In this document: positions 1 to 7,157 of the stretch, in pieces
How positions within the stretch are numbered: position 1 is the first letter of the stretch
Layout: each line of letters begins with the position of its first letter
Made by a program: the position numbers and the translations under genes
Origin: Rhodospirillales bacterium
GTDB taxonomy: Bacteria > Pseudomonadota > Alphaproteobacteria > UBA9219
NCBI GenBank assembly: GCA_015654915.1
Contig: JAATFY010000248.1
Coordinates: 1-11,846, forward strand
DNA length: 11,846 bases
Direction of reading: 5' to 3'
The notes under the pieces: generated by a model
The model's database searches: none
Told to the model about the DNA's origin: nothing
Seen by the model: only the letters and a program-made list of their open reading frames with translations

Positions 1-1052
1 TTCGGAATAAAATCGACCGGGTAGCAGGCGCGGCTGTTTTCGGCCAGCGTGGCGTCGTCGAAATCAACCTCGCGCGTGTTCGGGTCCATCACCACGTTTT
101 CAAGCACGGTGCCGTAACGGCGGGCCGCGGCGTAAATTTCGGGCTCCTGCTTCGGGTTCAGGCGAATGGCCTTGGCGTAGCAGCCGCCTTCGAAGTTGAA
201 CACGGCATGATCGCTCCAGCCATGCTCGTCGTCGCCGATCAGCGTGCGCGAACTATCGGAGGACAGCGTGGTTTTGCCGGTGCCGGAAAGGCCGAAGAAA
301 ATCGCGACGTCGCCCTTGTCGCCGATATTGGCGGAAGAGTGCATCGGCAGAACGCCCTTCGGCGGCAGCACGTAGTTCATGACGGAGAAAATGGTTTTCT
401 TGACTTCGCCGGCATAGGAGGTGCCGCCGATCATCGCCAGTTTCTGGCCGAAATTCAGCATGACAAAGGTGCTGCTGCGGGTGGCATCAAGCGCGGGATC
501 GCATTCGAATTCCGGCACATGCAGGACAGTGAAAGCGGGCTCGTGGCCTTCTGCCAGCTGTTCTGCTGTCGGGCGGATGAACATGTTGCGGGCAAAAAGA
601 TTATGCCATGCGTTGGTGGTGATGATGCGGATCGGCAGACGATAGGTAGGGTCGGCGCCGACATACAAATCCTGTACGAACACTTCGCGGCCTTTCAGCC
701 ATTCGGCGATGCGCTGTTTCAGGGCGTTGAAATTGGCGGGCTCATACGGCTGGTTGACCTTGCCCCATTCGATCTCGCTCGCATTGGTGGCGTCGCGCAC
801 GATATATTTGTCCTGCGCCGAGCGGCCGGTATGCACGCCGGTGCGGGCGACGATGGCGCCGTCGGCGCTCAACTCGACTTCCTGCCGCTGCAACGCCTGC
901 TAGTAAAGCTGCGAGGGCGAGAAATTGTGATGGACGGCGGCGAGGCCGGTCAGGCCCATCTGGCGGAGATCGTTTTGCATGGTGAAGGACAAGGGGTTTG
1001 GTTCCTGATTATCGTTGGCGTCTTCTTTTAATTTAACGCTTTGAAGGCGCAT
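1..1052 (-). CDS. pckA: ATP-dependent phosphoenolpyruvate carboxykinase, N-terminal part, with an in-frame amber codon
   Basis: PckA converts oxaloacetate and ATP to PEP, CO2 and ADP in the cytosol, the entry step of gluconeogenesis. The minus strand reads from ATG (1052-1050), with GGGAG just upstream, to the window edge; about 350 codons are visible of a family length near 530. The P-loop (kinase-1) motif GLSGTGKTT lies at codons 254-262 and kinase-2 IGDDEHGW at 272-279. HTGRSAQDK and GGTSYAGEVKKTIF, both typical of the ATP-dependent type, are also present. Codon 51 is TAG (900-902, minus strand), inside the well-conserved N-terminal region (SQLY-stop-QALQR); relatives usually carry Glu or another polar residue there, so a single base change from GAG or CAG would explain it. 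No other stop occurs up to the edge. Possible restarts after the stop are TTG at 893 or 870, which would delete conserved residues. The gene is divergent from the membrane protein and chvI. The family assignment is secure; whether the gene is functional is not. Confidence 0.93.
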
Positions 1053-1342
1053 AGTTTTTCTCCCGAAAGTGCCTGAAAAAAAATCGCTCTGATTCCGCTT
1101 CCGTCCCCGAAAGCCGCGCCGTCTATATCACAAGCCTCGGGTCGGGCTCAATTAGTTTCACTTCCCAAACGTTCCTTATGGCATTTTATGCTGTAATATC
1201 AGGCTATTAGGATGGACGAAAAATTGTCGCAGAGGATAAAACTGCGGGAAATTAACCAACGGCAGAAAACCGGTTGCTTTCCGTCCGGCTTTCTTTTTAG
1301 GTGCAGGTCATTAAGTCGTATTGAATTTGAATGCAGGTTTTA
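1053..1342. promoter_or_regulatory. Divergent intergenic region between pckA and the membrane protein gene
   Basis: About 290 bases lie between the pckA start and the likely start of the plus-strand membrane protein gene. The stretch is AT-richer than the genes around it, especially 1150-1330, and must hold the pckA promoter and probably that of the plus-strand gene. I see one weak sigma70-like pair for pckA (listed separately) and an A8 run (T8 on the pckA strand) in the pckA leader. I see no convincing operator. A 43-codon open frame at 1212-1343 is discussed as a finding. Confidence 0.5.
1122..1151 (-). promoter_or_regulatory. Candidate pckA promoter
   Basis: On the minus strand TTGAGC (1151-1146) and TATAGA (1127-1122) are separated by 18 bases and lie about 70 bases upstream of the pckA ATG. 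Each hexamer matches the sigma70 consensus at four of six positions. This is a pattern match only and no other element supports it. Confidence 0.25.
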
Positions 1343-2143
1343 ATGGAATCCAATTTCAGAAAAGCTGGTTGCCACTTCACAGAACATTGTGTCGCCGTTT
1401 TCGACGCGGGCTGCGTGAAATTTCCGCCGCTGCGCTATGTCCGCACGGTCAAGCAGCACCCTTTCATCGTCATGCCCTTGTGCGGCCCCGCCATTATTTT
1501 CGGCCATTTCGGCTATGCCTTTACCGCGCATCAAACGCCGAGCGAACTTATGCTGGCGGGTACCCTCGCCAGCGTTGTCGGCCACATCGTCCTGTTGGCG
1601 CACGGCGAACATTTATCGATCCGTCCTTCGCATAAAGCCAGTCGACCATTAAAAATAGTTCTGGCCATGCAAGCTGGCGCACGCGAGGTCACCCGAAGAA
1701 CAATGGGCTGGATCGATAAAAGCGCGAAACCGCGCGTGTGGGCTTTCGCCATCGTGGCGGTAAACGGCGCCTGTTATATAATGGATGGGTTCCAGCATGC
1801 GGGAAATCCGAACAGCGTCAATCAAATGGTGATGGGCGGGATCGGCATGGGAATCTCCGCCTGCTTTGCCGCTGCGGAACTGATCCAGAATAAACCGGTC
1901 GCGAATTTTCTCGGCAAAACCGCGCCGATCCTCACGCTGTTTAGTCTCGGCTCGGCATGGTCCCTGGCGGTCGGGACACAGAACCTCTTCCTCTATATCA
2001 GCGCTATCTTCGCGACGATTGCTTCAGGCACAGGATTTTTCGCCCATTGGGGTAAGCAGCCGGTGTCGGCCGTTACCCGCGCGCTTCTGCCGTCGTTCCC
2101 AAGAACGAAACCTGTGATATTGCCGGTACCCGTGTTTCATTAA
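1343..2143 (+). CDS. Unrecognised integral membrane protein, six predicted helices
   Basis: I do not recognise this family. The frame opens at ATG 1331 (270 codons), but the second ATG at 1343 (266 aa) has a closer weak AGG site and is preferred. Counting from 1331, hydrophobic segments lie near residues 44-66, 72-91, 136-154, 166-185, 198-214 and 218-238, giving three helix-loop-helix hairpins. The second helix of each is rich in small residues (LAGTLASVVGHIVLL, VMGGIGMGISACFAAA, YISAIFATIASGTGFF). A polar, basic linker (about 92-135) separates the first hairpin from the rest, and the tail (241-270) is basic and proline-rich. No catalytic motif or signal peptide is evident. It sits between pckA and chvI, co-oriented with chvI, 137 bases upstream of it, with a hairpin in between, so it may form its own transcription unit. 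Codon use looks like its neighbours. Whether it is a transporter, a sensor partner or an envelope protein cannot be told from sequence alone. Confidence 0.75.
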   Translation: MESNFRKAGCHFTEHCVAVFDAGCVKFPPLRYVRTVKQHPFIVMPLCGPAIIFGHFGYAFTAHQTPSELMLAGTLASVVGHIVLLAHGEHLSIRPSHKASRPLKIVLAMQAGAREVTRRTMGWIDKSAKPRVWAFAIVAVNGACYIMDGFQHAGNPNSVNQMVMGGIGMGISACFAAAELIQNKPVANFLGKTAPILTLFSLGSAWSLAVGTQNLFLYISAIFATIASGTGFFAHWGKQPVSAVTRALLPSFPRTKPVILPVPVFH

Positions 2144-2174
2144 ATAACGGTCAATTAACCGCGCATTCCGGTGA

Positions 2175-2203
2175 AAACGCCGCGGTAGCAATTACCGGCG
2201 TTT
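2175..2203 (+). terminator. Strong hairpin between the membrane protein gene and chvI
   Basis: AAACGCC (2175-2181) pairs perfectly with GGCGTTT (2197-2203). Inside it GGTA (2184-2187) pairs with TACC (2193-2196), leaving a 2-base bulge and the loop GCAAT. It begins about 30 bases after the stop of the membrane protein gene, as expected for a terminator. The T run is only three bases and is followed by GGG, so an intrinsic terminator would be weak. It could equally be a structured leader element or an operator for chvI. Confidence 0.45.
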
Positions 2204-2238
2204 GGGTTAATAATACGCCCGAATTTAAACACTTTTCC

Positions 2239-2254
2239 GTCCCATGAGAGGGAC
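2239..2254. repeat. Small inverted repeat in the chvI leader
   Basis: GTCCC (2239-2243) and GGGAC (2250-2254) are perfect inverted copies around a 6-base centre, about 15 bases before the chvI ribosome binding site. It could be a regulator site or a short RNA hairpin. A five-base arm can also arise by chance. Confidence 0.25.
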
Positions 2255-2280
2255 AGTAAATTTGTGGTGGGAGGCAGTCG

Positions 2281-2991
2281 ATGGCCGGGCAGACAATCGT
2301 TCTTGTGGATGACGACCGTAATATTCTGACATCGGTGACCATGGCGCTGGAAGCCGAAGGCTTTCAGGTGCGCACTTATCCCGACGGCGACGAAGCCCTG
2401 CGCGGGCTGACGCAAAATCCCGCCGATCTGGCGGTGCTGGATATCAAGATGCCGCGCCTCAACGGAATCGAACTGCTGCAGCGCCTGCGCCAATCGGGCC
2501 CCGCCGCGCGCATGCCGGTGATTTTCCTGACATCCAAGGACGAGGAGATGGACGAGATCATGGGCCTGCGCATGGGCGCCGACGATTACATCAAGAAACC
2601 TTTTTCGCAGCGCCTCCTGATGGAACGCATCCGTTCGCTGTTGCGCCGCGAGCAGGCGCGCCAGCAGCCGGTCAACAACGATCCCGGCAATGTCCTTGTG
2701 CGCGGCGACCTGACGCTCGACAGCGCGCGCCACGCCTGCACGTGGAAAGGCAAACCGATCGACCTGACCGTGACCGAATTCCTGCTGGTGAAGGCGCTGG
2801 CCGCGCATCCGGGGCATGTGAAAAGCCGCGACCAGCTGATGGATACCGCCTATGGCGAATCCGTTTATGTCGACGACCGCACCATCGACAGCCATATCAA
2901 ACGCCTGCGCAAGAAGTTCAAAGAAATCGATGACAATTTTGCCCATATTGAGACGCTTTATGGCGTCGGTTACCGCTACCGCGAAGGCTGA
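2281..2991 (+). CDS. chvI: Response regulator ChvI (OmpR/PhoB type)
   Basis: ChvI is the DNA-binding partner of the sensor kinase ChvG; in alphaproteobacteria the pair controls envelope, acid-response and exopolysaccharide genes. The 236-residue protein has the usual length. The receiver domain (about 4-120) shows the acidic pocket DDD at 10-12, the phospho-acceptor Asp54 in VLDIKMP, Thr84 in FLTSKDE and the conserved Lys106 of IKKPF. A winged-helix output domain follows (about 135-234), with LTVTEF, the recognition region VDDRTIDSHIKRLRKKF and the C-terminal hairpin GVGYRY. A strong GGGAGG site (2269-2274) lies six bases before the ATG, fixing the start. The neighbouring pckA and the overlapping chvG match the arrangement known from rhizobia. 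The long spacer upstream suggests its own promoter. Confidence 0.95.
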   Translation: MAGQTIVLVDDDRNILTSVTMALEAEGFQVRTYPDGDEALRGLTQNPADLAVLDIKMPRLNGIELLQRLRQSGPAARMPVIFLTSKDEEMDEIMGLRMGADDYIKKPFSQRLLMERIRSLLRREQARQQPVNNDPGNVLVRGDLTLDSARHACTWKGKPIDLTVTEFLLVKALAAHPGHVKSRDQLMDTAYGESVYVDDRTIDSHIKRLRKKFKEIDDNFAHIETLYGVGYRYREG

Positions 2992-4693
2992 GTTTTCGCC
3001 CGGCGACGGAGAAAAACCTTTAACCTGGTGGCTGTGGCGGCATTCGGATCAGGTCCGCGGCGCGCGGCACCTGTCGCCCATCGTGCTGCGCATTCTCGCC
3101 GTCAACATGATGGCGCTGGCCATTCTTGTCGGCAGCCTGCTTTATCTCGGCCATTATCAGGATCGCATCATCGCCACCGAGCTTGACGCGCTGCTGTTGC
3201 AATCCCGGATCATCGCCAGCGCCGTCGCCGAAGGCGCCATCGTCGTCGGCACCGACGACCGTACCATACTGTCGCCTTTGCTCGCGCGCCTGATGGTGCG
3301 CCGCCTCGCCGAAACCACGGAAACGCGCACCCGCCTTTTCGACGCCGACGACGCGTTGCTCGCCGACAGCCGCACCTTGCTCGGCAACAAACCGAAACTG
3401 CCGGTTGAGAATCTCGCCTCGGCGGCGGACGAGCACCCTTTATGGGCCTCGCGCTTCGTCGCCGCCATTTTCGACGGCATCGACGTCATTCACGAACGCC
3501 ACGAATACCCGCTCTATAGCGAGGAAGAGGTCCAGCGCGGCAGCCAGTACGAAGCGGTGCGCCGCGCCATGAAAGGCGAGATGGCGACGCAGGTGTGGCG
3601 TTCGCCGAAGGGCGGCCTGACGCTGGCAGCCGCCGTGCCGGTACCGCATTACAAACGTGTACTGGGCGCCGTGATGATGTCGCGCTCCGACGCCAATATC
3701 GACAAGGCCATCGCCGGCGTGCGCATCGATATCATCAAGATATTCTCCATCACGCTGATGATCACGATTTTGCTGTCGCTTTATCTGGCGCGGGCGATTG
3801 CCAGGCCCATCCGGCTGCTAGCGCTGGCCGCGGAAGGCTTGCGCCACGGCCAGATGCAAATCGTCGGCCTTGCGGGCACCGCTAGTCTGCTGAATCGCGA
3901 CGCCATTCCGGATATGACGAAACGCAACGACGAGATCGGCGATTTGTCCGGCGCCTTGCGCGATCTGACTTCAGCGCTGGCGCAGCGCATCGGCGCTATC
4001 GAAAACTTCGCCGCCGACGTGGCGCATGAGATTAAAAATCCGCTGACATCGCTCCGCAGCGCGGTGGAGACTGCCGAGCGCGTGCAGGATCCCGCTTCGC
4101 AGCGCAAACTGATGCTTGTCATACGCGACGATGTCGACCGGCTCGACCGGCTTATCACCGATATCGCCAGCGCCTCGCGGCTTGATGCCGAACTCAGCCG
4201 TGATCTGGCGGCGCCCATCGATGTCGGACATATGCTGGCGACGCTCGTCGATTTCTATCACCAGCCGGGCCACGAAGACGAACGGCATGCGCCGGTGGTT
4301 CTGGAACCGCTGAAAGGAAAACTGGTCGTGATGGGGGTCGAGGTGCGGCTGGTGCAGGTGGTGCAGAACCTCATCGAAAACGCCATATCTTTCTCGCCGC
4401 CGGACCGGAAAGTGGTGTTGGCGGCCGCCAAGGAAGGGCGTTGCGTACAAATTATCGTCGAGGATGGCGGCCCCGGCATTCCGGAGAACAAGCTCGGCGC
4501 CATTTTCGACCGTTTCTACAGCGAACGCCCGAAAGCCGAGAAATTCGGCACGCATTCCGGCCTTGGCCTCAGCATTTCGAAGCAGATCGTGGAAGCCCAT
4601 CGAGGCAAAATCTGGGCGGAAAACCGCAAGGATTCCGCGGGAACCATTATGGGTTCGCGCTTTGTCGTGCGCTTGCCGGGCGTGTGGGAATGA
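2960..4693 (+). CDS. chvG: Sensor histidine kinase ChvG (ExoS family)
   Basis: This is the inner-membrane sensor kinase that phosphorylates ChvI. I take ATG 2960 as the start (577 aa), which overlaps the end of chvI by 32 bases; the frame is open further upstream, but those codons lie deep inside chvI and encode no recognisable domain. Order from this start: TM1 about 41-63, periplasmic sensor region about 64-255, TM2 about 258-280, HAMP about 278-340, and the HisKA domain with the H box VAHEIKNPLTSLRS, phospho-acceptor His356. The ATPase domain follows, with N box NLIENAISFS (Asn474), G1 box DGGPGI (502-507), F box FDRFYS and G2 box HSGLGLS (about 532-538). All motifs needed for autophosphorylation are intact. 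In many rhizobia hprK and PTS genes follow chvG; here phaA begins 79 bases later with no clear terminator between. Confidence 0.95.
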   Translation: MASVTATAKAEFSPGDGEKPLTWWLWRHSDQVRGARHLSPIVLRILAVNMMALAILVGSLLYLGHYQDRIIATELDALLLQSRIIASAVAEGAIVVGTDDRTILSPLLARLMVRRLAETTETRTRLFDADDALLADSRTLLGNKPKLPVENLASAADEHPLWASRFVAAIFDGIDVIHERHEYPLYSEEEVQRGSQYEAVRRAMKGEMATQVWRSPKGGLTLAAAVPVPHYKRVLGAVMMSRSDANIDKAIAGVRIDIIKIFSITLMITILLSLYLARAIARPIRLLALAAEGLRHGQMQIVGLAGTASLLNRDAIPDMTKRNDEIGDLSGALRDLTSALAQRIGAIENFAADVAHEIKNPLTSLRSAVETAERVQDPASQRKLMLVIRDDVDRLDRLITDIASASRLDAELSRDLAAPIDVGHMLATLVDFYHQPGHEDERHAPVVLEPLKGKLVVMGVEVRLVQVVQNLIENAISFSPPDRKVVLAAAKEGRCVQIIVEDGGPGIPENKLGAIFDRFYSERPKAEKFGTHSGLGLSISKQIVEAHRGKIWAENRKDSAGTIMGSRFVVRLPGVWE

Positions 4694-4772
4694 CCGTGGC
4701 TGGCTTGATTCCTTCGCGCCGCCGCCCTATGTATCATGCGTCCCCGTTCCCATTTCCTGCCGGGAGTTTTCC

Positions 4773-5948
4773 ATGAGCAACGACATCGTCATCGCATCCG
4801 CCGCCCGCACCGCGGTCGGGTCCTTTAATGGCGCGCTTAGTTCGTTGCCCGCGCATGCGTTGGCGGCGGAAGCCATCAAGGCGGCGATGGAACGTGCCAA
4901 GGTCGCTCCGGCGGATATTTCTGAAGTCGTGTTGGGTCAGGTTCTTGCGGCGGCGCAAGGCCAAGGCCCCGCGCGTCAGGCCGCCGTTGCCGCCGGTATC
5001 CCGGTCGAGAAAACCGCCTATGCCGTCAACCAGATTTGCGGCTCGGGCCTTCGCGCCGTTGCCAACGCCTACACATCGATTAAATCCGGCGACAGCAGCA
5101 TTGTGGTGGCGGGCGGCATGGAAAGTATGAGCATGGCCCCTCACGCTATCAATTTGCGCAACGGCACCAAGATGGGCAATGCCGAGATGATCGACACCAT
5201 GATCAAGGACGGATTGTGGGACGCGTTCAACGATTATCACATGGGCGTGACCGCCGAAAACGTCGCGCAGAAATTCCAGATTACGCGCCAGATGCAGTAT
5301 GAGTTCGCAGTTGCTTCGCAGAACAAGGCGGAAGCGGCGATCAACGTAGGAAAATTCGCGGATGAAATCATCCCTATCGTCATCAAGAATAAAAAAGGCG
5401 ATATCACGGTGGCGCAGGACGAATTTCCGCGTTTCGGCGCGACACTCGAAGCCCTCGCCAAATTGAAACCGGCATTCCAGAAAGACGGCACCGTGACGGC
5501 GGGCAATGCTTCCGGCATCAATGACGGCGCGGCGGCGCTTGTGCTGATGAGCGCGGATGAAGCGCAAAAACGCGGCGTCGCGCCTTTGGCCCGCATAGCA
5601 TCATGGGCAACCTGCGGCGTCGATCCCGCCATTATGGGTACGGGCCCGATATCCGCCAGCCGCAAGGCTTTGGAAAAAGCCGGATGGAAAATCAGCGATC
5701 TCGATCTGATCGAAGCGAATGAAGCGTTTGCCGCGCAGGCCGTCGCCGTGAACAAGGAAATGGGCTGGGATGTGTCGCGCGTGAATGTGAACGGCGGCGC
5801 GATTGCGCTCGGTCATCCCATCGGCGCTTCCGGCGCACGTATTTTAACGACCCTGCTGTTCGAGATGCAGAAGCGCGGCGCGAAAAAAGGCCTCGCCACC
5901 CTGTGCATCGGCGGCGGCATGGGCATAGCAATGTGTGTGGAGAGATAA
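4773..5948 (+). CDS. phaA: Acetyl-CoA C-acetyltransferase (beta-ketothiolase)
   Basis: This thiolase condenses two acetyl-CoA to acetoacetyl-CoA, the first step towards poly-3-hydroxybutyrate, and can also run in the degradative direction. The start ATG 4773 follows GGGAG (4762-4766) at a 6-base spacing; the frame is open upstream but that stretch is chvG read in another frame. The product is 391 aa, the family's normal length. Cys89 in NQICGSGL is the acylated nucleophile; His348 in GHPIGASG and Cys378 in CIGGGMG complete the active site, at the same residue numbers I recall for the Zoogloea PhaA enzyme. NEAFA is also present. The gene is followed four bases later by phaB, so the pair is probably one transcript. 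No PHA synthase (phaC) is in the window, so a storage role is inferred from the pairing. Confidence 0.95.
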   Translation: MSNDIVIASAARTAVGSFNGALSSLPAHALAAEAIKAAMERAKVAPADISEVVLGQVLAAAQGQGPARQAAVAAGIPVEKTAYAVNQICGSGLRAVANAYTSIKSGDSSIVVAGGMESMSMAPHAINLRNGTKMGNAEMIDTMIKDGLWDAFNDYHMGVTAENVAQKFQITRQMQYEFAVASQNKAEAAINVGKFADEIIPIVIKNKKGDITVAQDEFPRFGATLEALAKLKPAFQKDGTVTAGNASGINDGAAALVLMSADEAQKRGVAPLARIASWATCGVDPAIMGTGPISASRKALEKAGWKISDLDLIEANEAFAAQAVAVNKEMGWDVSRVNVNGGAIALGHPIGASGARILTTLLFEMQKRGAKKGLATLCIGGGMGIAMCVER

Positions 5949-5951
5949 AAA

Positions 5952-6674
5952 ATGGCTCGCATTGCAATCGTCACCGGCGGAACGCGCGGCATCGGCGCCG
6001 CCATCAGCACGGCCCTGAACAAGGCCGGATATAAAGTTGCCGCCACCTATCACGGCAACGACAAGGCGGCGCAGGCTTTCACCGCAAAAACCGGCGTTCC
6101 GGCTTTCAAATTCGATGTCGGCGATTTCGACGCTTGCGTAAAAGGCGTCGCCGAGATTGAACAGAAACTCGGCCCGATTGACGTTCTGGTCAACAACGCC
6201 GGCATCATCCGCGACGCCGTTTTGCATAAAATGACGCTCGAGCAATGGAACGAAGTGCTCCATACCAACCTCAATTCGGTTTTCAACATGACGCGGCAGG
6301 TCATCGAAGGCATGCGCGAGCGCGGCTTCGGCCGCATCATCAGTATCAGTTCGATCAACGGGCAGGCGGGGCAGGCGGGACAGACCAACTATTCCGCGGC
6401 CAAAGCGGGAATCCTCGGCTTTACCCGGGCACTGGCTTTGGAATCGGCGTCGAAAGGCGTGACGGTGAACGCGATAACGCCGGGCTACACCGACACCGAC
6501 ATGGTGCGCGCCGTGGCGCCCGAGATTCTGGCCAAGATCGTCGCCAAAATCCCGGTCAAACGCCTCGGCAAACCGGAAGACATCGCCCGCATGGCGGTGT
6601 TTCTGGCGGCGGACGAAGCCGGCTTTACGACCGGCGCCACCTTCACCGTCAATGGCGGCCAGTACCTCACCTGA
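5952..6674 (+). CDS. phaB: Acetoacetyl-CoA reductase (SDR family)
   Basis: PhaB reduces acetoacetyl-CoA to (R)-3-hydroxybutyryl-CoA with NADPH, supplying the monomer for PHB. The 240-residue protein is a classical short-chain dehydrogenase: cofactor motif TGGTRGIG (8-15), NNAG (81-84), catalytic Ser134, Tyr147 and Lys151, and the C-terminal TGATFTVNGG. The stretch SSINGQAGQAGQTNYSAAKAG (from 133) matches the diagnostic PhaB block SSVNGQ.GQ.GQTNYS rather than FabG. GGAG (5939-5942) sits nine bases before the ATG, inside the end of phaA. Its stop shares one base with the start of the Nudix gene (TGATG). The call as PhaB rather than FabG rests on that block and on phaA next door. Confidence 0.93.
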   Translation: MARIAIVTGGTRGIGAAISTALNKAGYKVAATYHGNDKAAQAFTAKTGVPAFKFDVGDFDACVKGVAEIEQKLGPIDVLVNNAGIIRDAVLHKMTLEQWNEVLHTNLNSVFNMTRQVIEGMRERGFGRIISISSINGQAGQAGQTNYSAAKAGILGFTRALALESASKGVTVNAITPGYTDTDMVRAVAPEILAKIVAKIPVKRLGKPEDIARMAVFLAADEAGFTTGATFTVNGGQYLT

Positions 6675-7153
6675 TGCCGGCCAAAGCAAAAAAACCTTCC
6701 GCCGACACATTTCCCGCCAACGACGAACGCCATTATCCTTCGCGGCCTGTCGTCGGCGTCGGCATCGTCATCTGGCGCGATGATAAAGTGCTTCTGGTCA
6801 AGCGCGGCCATGCGCCGCGGCAGGGCGAATGGGGGTTGCCGGGCGGCATGCAGAAACTGGGCGAGACCATCATGCAGACGGCGGTACGCGAAGCGCGCGA
6901 GGAAACGGATCTGGATATAGCGCCGCTTGGTATCGTCACGGCGCTTGATGCCCTGACACAGGACGAAAACGGCAAGGTCGAATTTCACTACACGATTATC
7001 GAAGTCGCTGCGGAATCGCGCGAAGGCAAAGCCGTCGCCAAAGACGATGCGCTCGAGGTGCGCTGGGCGACCATCGAAGAGGTCGAACAATTATGCGCAT
7101 GGCCCGAAGTGGCGCGCGTGGTGCGGTTGTCGATCCTGCAAAGGGCGTTGTGA
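6674..7153 (+). CDS. Nudix hydrolase
   Basis: This 159-residue protein probably hydrolyses a nucleoside diphosphate linked to another group. The Nudix box begins at Gly58 and reads G-x5-E64-x7-R72-E73-x2-E76-E77, so all metal-binding glutamates are present. The Gly expected two residues after the last Glu is Asp79, a variation seen in some members. The preceding segment VVGVGIVIWRDDKVLLVKRG and WGLPGG resemble ADP-ribose or nucleotide-sugar pyrophosphatases, but the substrate cannot be fixed from sequence. The ATG at 6674 overlaps the phaB stop by one base (TGATG) with little Shine-Dalgarno signal, which points to translational coupling. Open frame exists upstream of this ATG but it is phaB read out of frame. 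The stop lies four bases from the end of the convergent gloB. Confidence 0.9.
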   Translation: MPAKAKKPSADTFPANDERHYPSRPVVGVGIVIWRDDKVLLVKRGHAPRQGEWGLPGGMQKLGETIMQTAVREAREETDLDIAPLGIVTALDALTQDENGKVEFHYTIIEVAAESREGKAVAKDDALEVRWATIEEVEQLCAWPEVARVVRLSILQRAL

Positions 7154-7157
7154 GACT

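Noticed and set aside
207..1031. Long plus-strand open frame opposite pckA
   Set aside because: It is the antisense of a clearly recognised PckA frame and its translation resembles no protein; GC-rich genes often leave such open antisense frames.
1077..1084. Run of eight A (T on the pckA strand) in the pckA leader, as an attenuator
   Set aside because: I could not find a stable stem immediately before it on the minus strand.
2141..2230. Several TTAA words before chvI as CtrA binding sites
   Set aside because: None shows the TTAA-N7-TTAA spacing of CtrA boxes; TTAA words are expected in AT-rich spacers.
4705..4737. TTGATT ... TATCAT as a phaA promoter
   Set aside because: The spacing is 21 bases, too long for a sigma70-type promoter, and the alternative at 17 bases (TATGTA) has a poor -10.
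4464..4772. N-terminal extension of the thiolase frame into chvG
   Set aside because: Those codons are chvG in another frame; the thiolase N-terminus and a good ribosome site are at 4773.
6358..6384. Short tandem repeat of GGGCAGGCG-like units in phaB
   Set aside because: It encodes the conserved GQ.GQ.GQ block of PhaB, so protein constraint explains it.
6245..6673. N-terminal extension of the Nudix frame into phaB
   Set aside because: The extension is phaB read out of frame; the Nudix domain needs only the part from 6674.
5844..6710. Long minus-strand open frame opposite phaB
   Set aside because: It is antisense to phaB, whose motifs are unambiguous, and has no recognisable domain. The similar minus-strand frames at 2155-2946, 3971-4600, 4734-5567 and 8907-9701 fall for the same reason.
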